Shown: positions 1 to 14,650 of the stretch, piece by piece | How the letters are laid out: each line of letters begins with the position of its first letter | Position numbering within the stretch: the first letter of the stretch is position 1 | Origin: Cordilura impudica | Taxonomy: Eukaryota; Arthropoda; Insecta; Diptera; Scathophagidae | Length of the DNA: 64,000 nt | Assembly: GCA_963682025.1 (NCBI GenBank) | Contig: OY821519.1 | Location: 15,971,378-16,035,377, forward strand | Direction: 5' to 3' | The notes under the pieces: generated by a model | What the model saw: the letters and a program-made list of their open reading frames with translations, nothing else | Databases searched by the model: none | What the model was told of the DNA's origin: nothing | Translations under genes and position numbers: made by a program

Positions 1-479
1 GTTATTATATTTTAAGCGTCAAATATAAAAATTCAACAGCACTTACAAAATATTTGTTTTTTTTTTTTTAATAAATTGTCTTTCATTAGCTTGGGATCAT
101 ATGTGACCCCAAGTCCAAAAGGGTTAATGGGGTCATATTTTTTTTCAGAAAACCTAGGCTATTAAGATAAAATATAACATTTAAAAATAGAAAACTGATA
201 AATTTTAGATACAAAGTATTTGGAAAGAGTACATTTACTGAATATTTCACAAAAAACTCATTTTTCTCGAAATCCTAAAAATTCACACAGTTAATCTGTA
301 CTATATATATTTAACAAAACTTTAAAGTGCCAGACCCATTTTGTAATTTTTTTTTTTTAAAGAAATTTTTTTAAAATATAAAAAAGGAGTTTTCAAAATT
401 TTACAAAAAAATTTTACATTTTTGGTCTCATTTCGCAATAGGTTAATAAATTGGTAATAAAACAATACTTCGTATCTGA
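1..479. other. AT-rich stretch without a gene
   Basis: No coding frame, RNA gene or clear mobile-element end can be supported here. The sequence is AT-rich with homopolymer runs. Its right part leads into the repeat copy beginning near 480, so it may be the interior of that repeat. Confidence 0.4.
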
Positions 480-858
480 GTACCGAATAAAGAAGAGTCG
501 CGCCAATATCGATTGAAAAAAAATTATGGTTTTAATCAATTTGTTAAAGTTGAAAAAATGTTTATCACATTTCATGTCCTAGAGTTTTTTGGCACAAAAG
601 TGGTCTGGGGCATTTGTTATTTCTTGGCGAGTTTTTATTCAATTTTGAAGTCAAATAGCTTTTTGAAAAGATAATTTAGTACTGATATCGATTCATATAA
701 CAACTTGTCGAAAAAAATAAACTATAGAACGAAATTTTCGTAAAATCTGAAAAGTCATATTTTCACCATATAAACAAACTTGACCCAAAACTTTGTATTT
801 CTCCGTTTTTTTGCTATTTGCGTATTTCTTTTTTTTTATTAAGGGCCACCCTAGTGCT
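480..858 (-). repeat. Foldback/MITE-like repeat, copy 1
   Basis: Read on the minus strand from about 858, the end GGGTGGCCCTTAA is followed by sequence that matches 2054-2340 on the plus strand. Shared landmarks are the block around ATTTCGTTCTA and the block TTGTTATATGAATCGAT. The two copies therefore face each other. A further short match, in the opposite sense, lies at 485-530. The GGGTGG-type end suggests a DNA-transposon-derived MITE, but no target duplication is visible and the superfamily is unknown. Confidence 0.5.
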
Positions 859-1178
859 CATTTTTATTGAAATTATTCATTAACATCCTGAGAAGATTTC
901 TATTTAAAATCATGAATATCAGTTTAATAGGTCCCGAGATTTCACTTAAAAAAATTTTAAATATGATGTTCCTATATTGTTCTTGTCATCGTTGTTATTC
1001 TAAATTTTGTATTTTTGTCATAGCTGTACTTGTTGCTGTTTTGTGGTCGTTGTGGTAATATTATAAAGAGTCACCAACATCAAAAGCAAGTAATGCTAAT
1101 TAATAAAAAATCAACAATGTAAATTTACCAAAGTTTTTTCTTTCGTAATATGTGCATATAACTAAAACTTTTTATATT
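859..1178. other. Spacer without a supported gene
   Basis: AT-rich spacer between two repeats. A 63-codon open frame at 867-1058 has no recognisable domain, no ATG at its start and no neighbouring splice sites, so I do not call it a gene. Confidence 0.4.
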
Positions 1179-1976
1179 TATACCCTATACCACTATGTAG
1201 TTTGGGTATAATGACTTTGTGCTGCTGTTTGTAACAACCAAAAATATTCGTCCTAGACCCATCTTTAATTATACCGATCGAGTCAGAATCACTTTTTGAA
1301 TCGAAATAGCAAAGTCCGTCCGTCCGTCCGTCTGTGTGTCCATGTAAAGCTTGTAATCAAACTACAGGTCGCAAATATGAATATATTTTGATGAAATTTG
1401 GTATATAAGCTTCCATCGGCCATGGGATGAACGCTATTGAAATTGGTGAGAATCGGTCCATGTTCAGACCTAGCCCCCATACAAATGACCCCTATGAAAT
1501 CGACATAAATTGCCATAAGTTCCAAATTATCATATAGATCTCAGTCAAATTGGGTTTGTATGTGTTTATTACATCTATTAATCAGTAGTTCAAAAATACT
1601 CCTTATAGGAAAATTCTTAGTCATAGGCCCCATACAGAGCTGCTGCCCGATCTTCACTTAAATCTATTGAAAAACAAAAATATTGCACAGATTTTTCTCA
1701 AATTTGGTTTGTATATATTTTTTCAAAGTATAAGTGACTTTACCAAATATGGTCATGATCGGTCCATTTGTCGACCTAGTCCCCATATAAATATTGTATC
1801 CGATATGAACTTTTTCATATCTGCAGCGAAAAATATTAATAAAAATGCCACTCAAATTTGATTTATGCTTATTTGCTATATCCAATTAGTTGGACCGAAG
1901 AGATAGGGTATCTTAACCATGGTATAGGGTATCGTATAGTCGGGCTAGACCGACTATAATTTTCTTACTTGTTTTC
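1179..1976 (+). mobile_element. DINE-1/INE-like non-autonomous Helentron, copy 1
   Basis: About 0.8 kb. It begins TATACCCTATACCACTATG, carries a GTCC tetranucleotide run near 1317, and ends with a palindrome around AGTCGGGCTAGACCGACT followed by ATTTTCTTACTTGTTTT. Near the 3' end GGTATAGGGTAT is the inverse of the 5' start. Inverted subterminal repeats, an internal GTCC microsatellite and a 3' hairpin ending in CTTACTTGTTT are the layout of Drosophila DINE-1/INE elements. Five further near-complete copies lie at 8976, 20163, 44163, 54835 and 59243. Confidence 0.8.
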
Positions 1977-2053
1977 TTATATATTATTTTATTTAAAAAA
2001 ACACAGCGATAACTTTTGATGTTGTATTTTTTTTGTGTGTAATATTACATATA

Positions 2054-2400
2054 CATTAGAGTGGTCCTTAAAAATGGAAATGCGATTTTGGGAAGTTTCG
2101 GGGTGCAGTTTGTTTCCTTTCTATACAAAACTAATATATGTGAAGTTTGGGCACAACCGAATAAAGAAGAGTCGTGCCAAAATCGATTGAAAATTTCAAG
2201 TGTGTTTATATGGGGAAAATATTACTTTTTTCCCGATTTTACAAAAATTTCGTTCTACAGTTTAATTTTTTCGACAATTTGTTATATGAATCGATTTCAG
2301 TACTGATTATCTCTTTAAAAAGCTATATAACTTCAAAATCGAATTTTGTTTAGTGAGACTATGCCACAGCAGATGGCGCCACAATTTTTGTTTTATTAGA
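2054..2400 (+). repeat. Foldback/MITE-like repeat, copy 2
   Basis: Begins near AGAGTGGTCCTTAAAAATGG and matches the minus strand of 480-858 over about 280 bp. It is the inverted partner of copy 1, with the DINE-like element lying between them. No coding potential. Confidence 0.5.
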
Positions 2401-2499
2401 TATTAACTAATAGCATGTTTAGACGTCAAAATGTACCACTTGATTCGGTCTCTGAATCATGATTGTGAACCTTGGTGTTCAGACGAGTGTTCGTGTTTC

Positions 2500-2653
2500 A
2501 TTTTGACGTTTATATTTTTTGTACAAATATTTTAAGACATCCTTTTGCACTTTACGTTTCACTATTTAATTTTCTATGGGATTGAGATCTGGCTTTCTAT
2601 CCAAAAACACTAACTACATTCGATTGTAGCCAGTCGGTTAAAACTTTGGAGGT
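2500..2653 (-). pseudogene. Tc1-like transposase relic, C-terminal part (left of insertion)
   Basis: Minus-strand translation gives a run like SNVVSVLD followed by KPDLNPIENL, the typical Tc1 motif that carries the last catalytic region (SPDLNPIEN). The reading stops abruptly at 2653 and resumes at 6330, beyond the large transposon. It is decayed, with frameshifts and stops. The fourth base left of the insertion begins AGGT, which recurs at the right junction as the target duplication. Confidence 0.7.
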
Positions 2654-3187
2654 GGGTAAAAACATATGAAATCAACCAATGAGTTGACCGCACCGATTTC
2701 GAATTGGATGAATTTTGGTACGAAGGGAAAGTTAAACATAATAATAGCGTTTGCCAACTTTCAGTGTCGTAGCTCTCGTATTTTCAGAATTATGGCCATT
2801 CCAAGTTGGCAAAAATCAATAAAAATGCACTCAGATACCTTAACACAATTTTTAATATCTCGAAAAGTATTCATTGTACGTTAATAATCAAGGGCTCATT
2901 TTACAGACTAAAACATGCGCCATTCCAAAAAAATTTTTTTTTCAAATTTTCGATCAAAGGATATTTCTCGAAAATCAATATTTTTAAAAATTTCAAAAAA
3001 ATACATGTTAATTCTTATTATGTTTTGTACAAGTCTGTCAAATTTCAATGTGGAGTCTTTATTACAACATGAGTTATTAAGAAAAAAGCAGGCGAAGGTT
3101 TATGTATTTCATGAAATGTACCAAAATACAAAAAGGTGACAAATTACAAAAAGAAGGACATATCAAATGTAACGGAACTTTTTCGAC
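2654..3187 (+). repeat. Left terminal inverted repeat of element I
   Basis: Complement of 5768-6329. The most conserved blocks are the first ~23 bp, the stretch containing GGCCATTCCAAGTTGGCAAA, and the inner end containing TGTAACGGAACTTTTTCGAC. The arms differ by small indels, so they have begun to diverge. Confidence 0.85.
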
Positions 3188-3603
3188 TTTACAACCTAGA
3201 CGAAATATTTATTGCCTGTTCACACAAAAAATTTACAAATATTTTATGACCTGTGGTCGGCTTATTGGCAGTAGCAAATTCAGTCCCTATTTAAAAAACA
3301 TTTTATGACCCGTAGTTCACGCAAATTTTCCAATTCAAGAAAAGCAAGGCGTGTATTTTTTTACCTGTAATCTATTTTTTGTACCAAAAAAAACAGTATA
3401 AATCGTTCAGAGACTGTAAGTCAAACTTCAGTTGAATACTAGATTTCATAAGTGCTAAACGTCAAAATGTTATAGTGTTAAAGTGACTTGATCGTTTGAA
3501 AAAACAAAAAAAAAGAGACTAAATATTTAAATAAATTATAATTATTGTCAATACAAAAAAGTCGTGCACAATTCATTCGGTTGTGGTTTTTAAAAAAAAA
3601 AAT

Positions 3604-5667
3604 ATGCCATTCCATTCAACATTTTGCTGTAATCCTTTTAAAAAATCCGGTCACACTGAGTGCAATAAAAGTTTAAGACAAGTCCAAGAATGGATGCTAC
3701 AGTATAAAAATATGCTACAGGATAAAAACATTACGATCTCAAATAAAATTTGTGGGACATGTAGAATAAAATTTTCGCATCTGAAGAAATCTAATAAATC
3801 TAATTTGGAAGAAGGTTCAGACACAAACGAAAATGTAGATACTTTCGATGACATTGCGTCAGGCACGGAAGAAGATGACATTGCGTCAGGCACGGAAGAA
3901 GTTCCTATTTCAAAATTAAACCAATCTTTACCGTATCTGGAACAATCTCCGATAAAAAAGAAGAAGTTACATCAAAAACGGTACAGAGATGGAAAATTCA
4001 GGAAAATAAGTGATTCGATTCAAGACAAAATTTTCCACGGTTCAGCACAATCAACTTCGCATATGTGCCCACAATCCGAAATAATAGAACAATTAAAAGA
4101 AAAGTTTAAAACATTAACAAAAAATAGCGAGAAAATCCAACTGCTAACAATTTTACCAAAAAGCTGGGCAATACATAAAATTGAGGAAGAATTCCTGGTT
4201 ACAAACTATATCGCGCGAAAAGTTAAGCATTTGGTTGAAACAAAGGGTGTGATGAGTACGCCTAACCCAAAACTGGGAAGTCCAATTTCACCAGTGACAA
4301 GCAATTTAGTAAAATCCTTTTATGAATCCGATGACGTCAGCAGGTGTATGCCCGGACAGAAAGATTTCGTGTCTTTTTTTGAAAATGGTACAAAAGTCGC
4401 GAAAAATAAAAGACTTTTGCTTGGAAACTTAAGAGAAATGTACGCCTTATTCAAGGAACGACATGATGGAATAAAAATAGGTATTTCCAAGTTTTGCCAA
4501 CTTCGTCCGAGGAATATAATTCTAGCAAATGCGAGTGGATCTCATAACGTGTGTGTTTGTACAAAGCATCAAAATGTGAAGCTGATGATTGATGCCATAA
4601 ATTTAAAAAAATTAACTGCTGGTGTTCCGAATTATCAGCTTGAATGTTACAAAGATTGTTTGAAACAAATGACATGCATTCCATCTTCTTCAAAGTGTCA
4701 CCTACGTAAATGTAACAAGTGTCCAGGAATTGAAAATTTAAAAGCAAAACTAAATCAATTACTAGAGCAAAATGATATTGATGAAATAACATATAAACAA
4801 TGGGTAAGTGTAGATAGGGATAATTTGGAGACCATGATTGGCCAAGCCGACGTTTTTGTGGATTCCCTATGTGAAAAACTTGAAATTCTATTACCTCATT
4901 CATTTATTGCAAAACAGCAGGCAGCATATCTGAGCGAAAGAAAATCAAATTTGGAAGAAAATGAGTATATAGCAGTTTGCGATTTTTCAGAAAATGCTTC
5001 TTTTACTATTCAGGATGCAGTCCAGGGATTTCACTGGAACAACTCTCAGGCCACTTTATACCCAATTGCTATTTATTTTAAATCAGATGGAAAAACACAA
5101 CATACAAACTTCATAATAATATCTGATTGTCTTGTACACGATTCTGTAGCTGTTCACCTGTTCCATCGCCACCTGAATGTATTTTTGAGAAAAAAGTTTA
5201 AAACAACCCCGAAGAAAATCACGTATTTTTCAGACGGTAGTGCTGCCCAGTTTAAAAATAAAAAGAACTTTATCAATTTATGTTATCATATGGAAGATTT
5301 TGGATGTAATGCTGAGTGGCATTTTTTTGCAACAAGCCATGGAAAAGGCCCAAGTGACGGTCTTGGAGGTACCGTAAAGAGAGAGGCACGTCGAGCTAGT
5401 TTACAGCGTCCATTACAAGGTCAAATAACTACTCCAAAACAATTATATGAATGGTGCCTGCAAAATCTTTTGAACTGTAATTTCGAGTTTTTAACTCTAG
5501 AAGACCACGAAGAAGAAGCACGGTTCCTTCAAATTCGTTTTAAAGATTTGCGTACTATTCCTGGAACTCAAAAGCTGCATTCTATTGAACCTGTAGATAA
5601 AAAAAAAATTAAAGTCAAGCGATACGCGGCAGATGCAGATTTTTTAATTGAAATCCTTCAGAAATAA
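3604..5667 (+). CDS. Transposase of element I (687 aa, Sola-like)
   Basis: The frame is open upstream to a GTG at 3583, but the first ATG is at 3604, so 687 residues. The N-terminus is Cys/His-rich (C8, C9, H17, C20, then C50 and C53), probably a zinc-binding DNA-recognition domain. A second cysteine cluster in the middle contains VCVCTKH and CHLRKCNKC. The C-terminal half has a likely RNase H-like DDE core: D460 in VCDFSEN, D544 in YFSDGSAAQ, then E571 in AEWHFF or D585 in GPSDG as third acidic residue. A 27-bp exact duplication (about 3847-3900) repeats the peptide DDIASGTEE. The frame has no stop or shift and is followed by AATAAA-type signals. It sits alone between the inverted repeats, so it should act as transposase for this element. 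A decayed relative is encoded at 48572-49878. The superfamily assignment is inference. Confidence 0.8.
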   Translation: MPFHSTFCCNPFKKSGHTECNKSLRQVQEWMLQYKNMLQDKNITISNKICGTCRIKFSHLKKSNKSNLEEGSDTNENVDTFDDIASGTEEDDIASGTEEVPISKLNQSLPYLEQSPIKKKKLHQKRYRDGKFRKISDSIQDKIFHGSAQSTSHMCPQSEIIEQLKEKFKTLTKNSEKIQLLTILPKSWAIHKIEEEFLVTNYIARKVKHLVETKGVMSTPNPKLGSPISPVTSNLVKSFYESDDVSRCMPGQKDFVSFFENGTKVAKNKRLLLGNLREMYALFKERHDGIKIGISKFCQLRPRNIILANASGSHNVCVCTKHQNVKLMIDAINLKKLTAGVPNYQLECYKDCLKQMTCIPSSSKCHLRKCNKCPGIENLKAKLNQLLEQNDIDEITYKQWVSVDRDNLETMIGQADVFVDSLCEKLEILLPHSFIAKQQAAYLSERKSNLEENEYIAVCDFSENASFTIQDAVQGFHWNNSQATLYPIAIYFKSDGKTQHTNFIIISDCLVHDSVAVHLFHRHLNVFLRKKFKTTPKKITYFSDGSAAQFKNKKNFINLCYHMEDFGCNAEWHFFATSHGKGPSDGLGGTVKREARRASLQRPLQGQITTPKQLYEWCLQNLLNCNFEFLTLEDHEEEARFLQIRFKDLRTIPGTQKLHSIEPVDKKKIKVKRYAADADFLIEILQK

Positions 5668-5767
5668 ATAAATATGCTGTAATAAAGTGTTTAATAATGA
5701 TAATACATTATGTTGTACTTTTTATTAAAGGTTTAGCAATGGAGAAAAAGAGTTTAAGCAAAGAAAA

Positions 5768-6329
5768 GTCGAAAAAGTTCCGTTACATTTGATTTGTCCT
5801 TCTTTTTGTAATTTGTCACCTTTTTGTATTTTGGTACATTTCATGAAATACATAAACCTTCACCTGCTTTTTTCTTAATAACTCATGTTGTAATAAAGAC
5901 TCCACATTGAAATTTGACAGACTTGTACAAAACATAATAAGAATTAACATATATTTTTTTCAAATTTTTAAAAATATTGATTTTCGAGAAATATCCTTTG
6001 GAAATTTTAGTCCTTTTTTATTTACATTATCCTTGATCGAAAATTTGGAATGGCGCATGTTTTAGTCTGTAAAATGAGCCCTTGACTATTAACGTGCAAT
6101 GAATACTTTTCGAGATATTAAAAATTGTGTTAAGGCATCTGAGTGCATTTTTATTGATTTTTGCCAACTTGGAATGGCCATAATTCTGAAAGTTCGAAGG
6201 CTATATGTCTGAAAGTTGGCAAATATTATTGTGCCGATCCATAGATCATGTGTACAAAATCTTATCAAATTTGGAGGTGATGAGGTCACAAATGTTAATA
6301 TTTTCGGTTGATTTCATATGTTTTTACCC
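5768..6329 (-). repeat. Right terminal inverted repeat of element I
   Basis: Inverted partner of 2654-3187. It contains a short segment near 6010 (TTTTAGTCCTTTTTTATTTA region) that is absent from the left arm, so the arms are not identical. Confidence 0.85.
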
Positions 6330-7000
6330 AGGTGTGTTTTGGGTTAGTGTCATGTTTTAACTTCCAGACCAGGGGCATATTTTCACCGCGTCATTTAGAA
6401 TTTGCCTGTATCAATTCCAGTTAGATTAGCTTTTACTACATGAAATGGACCCATTCATTGTCCCGAAAACAACCCAATATCATAATATTGCCATCGCCAA
6501 ACTTAACAATTTTATTTGTATATTTTGGGTCTAATCTTTTTCTCTTTGGTCATCGTACAAACGTTCTTCCATCATGGCCTCTTAAATTAAATTTGGACTC
6601 ATCTGAATAGTATTCCAATCCCGTTTTGATCAGTTCATGTGTTTTTTTTTATCAAAATCAGTGGTTTTCCCACAGAACGATAACAGCCTTAATTGCTCGT
6701 GAGGAAAAAGTTTAAGCACATATTTTTTTAAGTTTCTGATTGTTAGTGACCTCTTTAGGTAGAATTCTTGGACATTCTCTTGCCTACGTATTAAGTCGTC
6801 GCCGTACGTATGCTTTCACTATATTTTTTGATAATTTTTTAAATTATGGATTTACTCATAGAATATTTCTCACAGATTTTCTTTTGCTTAAGACCAGCAG
6901 AATTATTATTCATATATTATTCTGGTTTTTAATTTTTCAAACTTTGTTCTTGCCTTTATTTTATAATTATTATTATAATCATTGAAAAATACAATTGTGT
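6330..7000 (-). pseudogene. Tc1-like transposase relic, remaining part (right of insertion)
   Basis: Minus-strand translation shows the first catalytic block SDESKFNLRGHDG, then VRRPK and a KYTNKIVKFGDGNIMI region, matching the centre of Tc1-like transposases. Further upstream a KQKKICEKYSM-like stretch fits the N-terminal helix-turn-helix. Several stops and shifts make it dead. Joined with 2500-2653 it forms one relic that was broken by element I. Confidence 0.7.
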
Positions 7001-7304
7001 TTAAGAAATAGTTGAAGAAAGCTGTAAATATTTTATTAATGGTTAAGATTTTATACACTTTCTTTCACACCAACTTATATTTTTATTGTTCTGTGATCAC
7101 TAAAGAAAATACCTATTTTCCTTTATTTTTTGTAACACATTTGTTATCCTTCGATAGCGAACATACCAAAAAGTGCTTTCGCAAGAAAAAAAAAACGTAA
7201 TTTTAGGACATAATGTGAAATTATTCAAAACAAAATTGGCAAATTAAAATATCTTTTAATGTGTCCTATTTATTGTCACACTTGTGTATCCAAAAACTTA
7301 CAAA
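7001..7304. other. Spacer, nothing identified
   Basis: AT-rich DNA following the Tc1 relic. It may hold the decayed 5' end of that element, since the motif GGACATAATGTG near 7206 and ATGTGTCC near 7259 are weakly inverted. No gene is supported. Confidence 0.3.
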
Positions 7305-7440
7305 CCAATTTTACACAAATTTGGTTTGTATGGTCATGATCATACGGCCATATTTGGAACTAACTTAAATATATCTGCCTATAATAAATTTCTGAGAAGC
7401 TCACTCAATTTTGGTTTATGCTAATTTTAATTGTCTTTAA
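7305..7440 (+). mobile_element. DINE-like element fragment
   Basis: Matches the 3' third of the DINE-like family: AAATTTGGTTTGTATGGTCATGATC, then a degraded ATATCTGC block and TCAATTTTGGTTTATGCT. Both element ends are missing. Confidence 0.5.
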
Positions 7441-7799
7441 TGATCTCAATCTGTATGATTTTAATTTTTTTTTTTTAATTTATCAACTGGAGTAGTGTTA
7501 ATTCAACTTTTTTATAAAAACTAGTAAGTTGTTAGGCGCCTAATGTGCCCGTTGAAAACTGGCGTTGATAGCAAATGGGACCTATATAAGAAAAAATTAA
7601 AAATAAAAACATTTTAGGACATGCAAAAAATTCCATTTATGAGATGCTAACGCCATCTTACAACATTTTTCAGTCATTGATGAGCTTATTTATTATATAT
7701 ATTTTAACGAAAGCTTTAGTTAATTATAAACTAAGGATTGAGTTATTAGCCCTCATCAATATCTCAAACATTTAAAAAAACCTGGAGAGTAAGTGATTT

Positions 7800-7866
7800 T
7801 TTATTAATTCCAAAGCTTTTTTACTCTTGTCATTATTAATTCCAAAGCTTTTTTACTCTTGTCATA
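7800..7866 (+). repeat. Two-copy tandem duplication of ~33 bp
   Basis: The unit containing CCAAAGCTTTTTTACTCTTG occurs twice in direct succession. It lies about 320 bp upstream of the QC start codon. The rest of 7441-8179 is AT-rich with no gene seen; it should include the QC promoter, but no core element can be singled out. Confidence 0.7.
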
Positions 7867-8179
7867 GTTTAAAAAAACGAACACAATGGGAAATTTATTG
7901 TTTTGTTTTATAGTTGGAAAAGCCCTTGAAAAGCTTTGCTCCAGATGAGTGATTCAAATAACTGCTTACCGATGCTTTTATATATATATATTTTTTTTAT
8001 AAGTTTTGTTAGTTTTGAAACGATTTTGCATAACAATTGTTAATAAGTCAACAAAACATATTGGTGTCTCTTGGTATATCAGTCATCATATGGTTATAAA
8101 AGAAGAATATTAAAAAAAAGAGAACATTTAAAAACTTGTGGTGTTTCAGTTATAAAGTATTTGCGGTTTTTTAATTAAA

Positions 8180-12026
<3,847 letters not shown>

Positions 12027-12169
12027 ACTTATTTATGTTATTGAATTGAAAACTTTTTGTAATTTCATATTTTTTTTTTTTTTTGTAAATATTTTCTTTT
12101 TTTTATTATTTTATTAAAACTAAAGTAAAGAAGCATATTTTGCGGTTTTCATTGTTGTAGTTGCATAGT

Positions 12170-13535
12170 TTATCTTCTCTTACGACCAACGGATGCCTTT
12201 TTACCTGGCGCTCTTTGACCACCACCTCCCTTTGGTTTTTTACCTACAGCCTTACGACTTCCCTTGCCACCACCCTTTTTATTCTTTTTTCCCTTTTTGC
12301 CACCTTCATTATTAGCCTCTTGCCTGGAAATATAAATAGATAAATAAGTTAATATTTGGCAATACCCATTAGACAGAAACAACTTACTCTAATCGTTCAT
12401 CACGTTTTTGTAGTGATATTGCTTTTTCAATATCGATTTTCGGTTTTTTGTTCAATACACTCTTTATTAGATCCAAATTGACTTCTTTTTCCGGTTGTTC
12501 GGTAATGTGAGAAGCCTTGCGTTTTGAACCGGGTATCAATTCCTTAACACCAATACCACGAGCATCCTTCTCTTTAGGTAATTTATTTTGGAATTTACCT
12601 ACTGACGCTGTGGATGCTTTAGCTACTGTTACCGCGGTTAATAATTGATTAGCAGATGCGACTTCTCCACCTAAATAACCACTACGTGGAACTTCTTCCT
12701 TTCTGGCTCTTACTATATTCTTCATACGTTGAATTTCATTCTTGGCCACCTTTTCACTACGTAAATCAATTTTCTTTTGGAACATATCATCCATGGGATT
12801 TGCATTCTCGGGTACTTCCAAAACCCAATCCTTTTGTTTTTCAGCTTCGGCACGTTTAAAACCATAAGTTGGTACCCATTTCTATTATATATGAATAATG
12901 AAAAATAAAAATCTTAAAAAGATAGCTCAACTTTAGTCATAATTATACAACAAAAAGAGATATGTAATTCAATAGTTGAAGTTATATCCTCAATCGTTTA
13001 ACTCTAAAGTGTGTTTCACAGCTCTAGATCGAATAATTCCAAATGTATTTAAACATTAATGTCTTTACTTACATCCAAAGTCTCATCGTACACTTTCTTG
13101 CCCTTGTTCTTCTTGCTGATACCCTTTTCCTGAGCAAACTTCTCCCATTTAGTCATGACTCTGGGACCAGGTACCTTGCGCAATCGTGGCAACACTGTTG
13201 TAGGTTCAGGCAATTTAGCCACTATACATTCATCCACACGTTCGGTGGGCAATTGCCAAATGTCATTTATCAATAATTGGCAATTATCGCGAGTTAAATT
13301 TAACAAATAGTTTTCTCTGTTTTGTCTATAAAATTAAAACAAACTAAGTCGTACGTCTTAATTATTTTAATACTGCGTGTACTTACTTTAATTCCGTTTC
13401 TTCCAAATCATTGGGATCTGTTAATAACATCATACCCACATCGATACGGCATTCTAAATGTTTTTCTACGGCTATAGTTTTGTATTTGTCTAATTCTTTT
13501 TGTTGTTTTTCTAATACCTCTTTAACTATATCCAT
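12170..13535 (-). CDS. Rrs1: Ribosome biogenesis regulator Rrs1, four exons, 349 aa
   Basis: Minus-strand coding exons: 13387-13535, 13073-13325, 12388-12881 and 12170-12323. All are GT-AG with consistent phases, giving 349 residues. The N-terminal half has the conserved Rrs1 core: IDVGMMLLTDPND, then NCQLLINDIWQLP, LPEPTTVLPRLRKVPGPR and TKWEKFAQEKGI, and KWVPTYGFKRA. The C-terminal ~50 residues are very rich in lysine, glycine and arginine, a nuclear/nucleolar tail. In yeast, Rrs1 joins Rpf2 to load the 5S RNP onto pre-60S particles; the fly protein is expected to do the same in the nucleolus. A CACGTG E-box lies 74 bp upstream of the ATG. Minus-strand AATAAA signals lie near 12102-12116. 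Confidence 0.93.
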
Positions 13536-13608
13536 AATTAATGTTTTATTTATTATTAATTAGTAAATATATAAAAATCCTACAGAAATTCACTTGGTTT
13601 AGCAATAA

Positions 13609-13614
13609 CACGTG
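13609..13614. promoter_or_regulatory. CACGTG E-box upstream of Rrs1
   Basis: A palindromic CACGTG inside AACACGTGTTG, 74 bp before the Rrs1 start codon. Canonical E-boxes close to the start are typical of Myc-regulated ribosome-biogenesis genes in Drosophila. Function here is inferred from position only. Confidence 0.5.
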
Positions 13615-13744
13615 TTGATGTTTATTTTCCAAACACAGAGATGGCAATTAGTCGAAGTTCTTTCTCACGGTTGTATAAAAAAAGTATGTTTTCCAATGCA
13701 TTTAAAAAAATACTCTAAATCCTAGTTCGATTTGACGAATATTT

Positions 13745-14200
13745 TCACAAATGGAAAATCAAAATTAATTCAAAGATCCAAGCCATAATTTTTCCATTCA
13801 ACAGATCTCCCAAAAGAAATAATACCATAAATGTACTTAACGATGTCAAATATCTCGGAGTTGTCTTGGACAAAAAGCTTACTTTTAAACAACATATGGC
13901 TACGCGCCAAAAAGCTATAAAATCATTTAAGGCATTATGGCCACTACTAAATAGAAGATCATTTCTAAACCCCAAAAACAAAAATCTATAAGGTCAATAT
14001 TAACATACGCGTGTCCTATTTGGAGTGACGCTGCCAACTGCCACCTAAATCGCTTACAAATTATATAAAACAAATGTCTTAAAATGATAAATAGAAAGCC
14101 CTGGAGGTATCCTACAAATCTTTTTTCATGAAGAAACAGGTTATAAAAAATTATCGATTTCATAACAAGGATTAATAATTATTTTGCCAAAATTGATAAT
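13745..14200 (+). pseudogene. Jockey-clade LINE fragment, reverse-transcriptase C-terminus
   Basis: Plus-strand translation shows a block like LNDVKYLGVVLDKKLTFKQH, then PLLNRRSFLNPKNK, LTYACPIWSDAA, HLNRLQI and NKCLKMINRKPW. This is the conserved stretch after the RT palm in Jockey-like non-LTR retrotransposons. It is 5'-truncated and has internal stops and a frameshift. Sequence to about 14520 may be its 3' untranslated tail. Confidence 0.8.
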
Positions 14201-14620
14201 TCCTCTTATCTACTGATAAGAGAATGTAGAGAAATAACGTAAAATTAAAAAGAAATCACCAAATTGAAAATGATGTGCTTATAGAGGTCTATTATTTCTA
14301 ATAAACCTCATATAAATACATAAATATTTTCAGATAGTATTTGAATCTATTATATCATATAAAGTTTTTTCCTCCCATTTTCCTTTAAAAATCATTCAAA
14401 ATAAAATAAAAACAATTTAATGTTATATTATTGTTGCAATATCTATATGTAATGGTAAGATCTCGTATGTAAATATCAAATTTGTTAAAATATGTAAATA
14501 AAGGAAGAATTCTATTATGAGTATTTTATTTGACCTTTGCGTTTTAATTTAAAAAAATTATTATTTCAAGCTCGAGGTCTGTATTTTAATATATAAAATT
14601 ATATTTATTTATTTTATTTT

Positions 14621-14650
14621 CGATATTTCGCCAACCTCCGGTTGGCATCT
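14621..14650 (-). ncRNA. Hammerhead-like motif of a Penelope terminal repeat (relic)
   Basis: On the minus strand GATG is followed by a hairpin CCAACC-GGA-GGTTGG and then CGAAATATCG. Hammerhead ribozymes in Penelope-like elements have a GA-rich core, helix II, and then GAAA. The CTGANGA box is not intact, so cleavage is doubtful. It probably marks a Penelope fragment beside the LINE scrap. The remaining 14200-14950 is AT-rich without a gene; the original rasp promoter may lie in 14700-14950. Confidence 0.4.

Larger units (their letters stand above)
2654..6329 (+). mobile_element. Intact long-TIR DNA transposon, Sola-like (element I)
   Basis: A 3,676-bp element with terminal inverted repeats starting GGGTAAAAACATATGAAATC. 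The left arm spans about 2654-3187 and the right arm about 5768-6329. One long transposase frame lies between them. The 4-bp sequence AGGT flanks both sides (2650-2653 and 6330-6333), and the split Tc1 relic reads on across the junction, which shows a true insertion. A 4-bp target duplication with TIRs starting GRG is the published description of Sola elements, so I infer Sola-like. A MULE-like or unnamed superfamily remains possible. Confidence 0.8.

Noticed and set aside
4451..4903. 150-codon minus-strand frame
   Set aside because: Shadow of the plus-strand transposase of element I.
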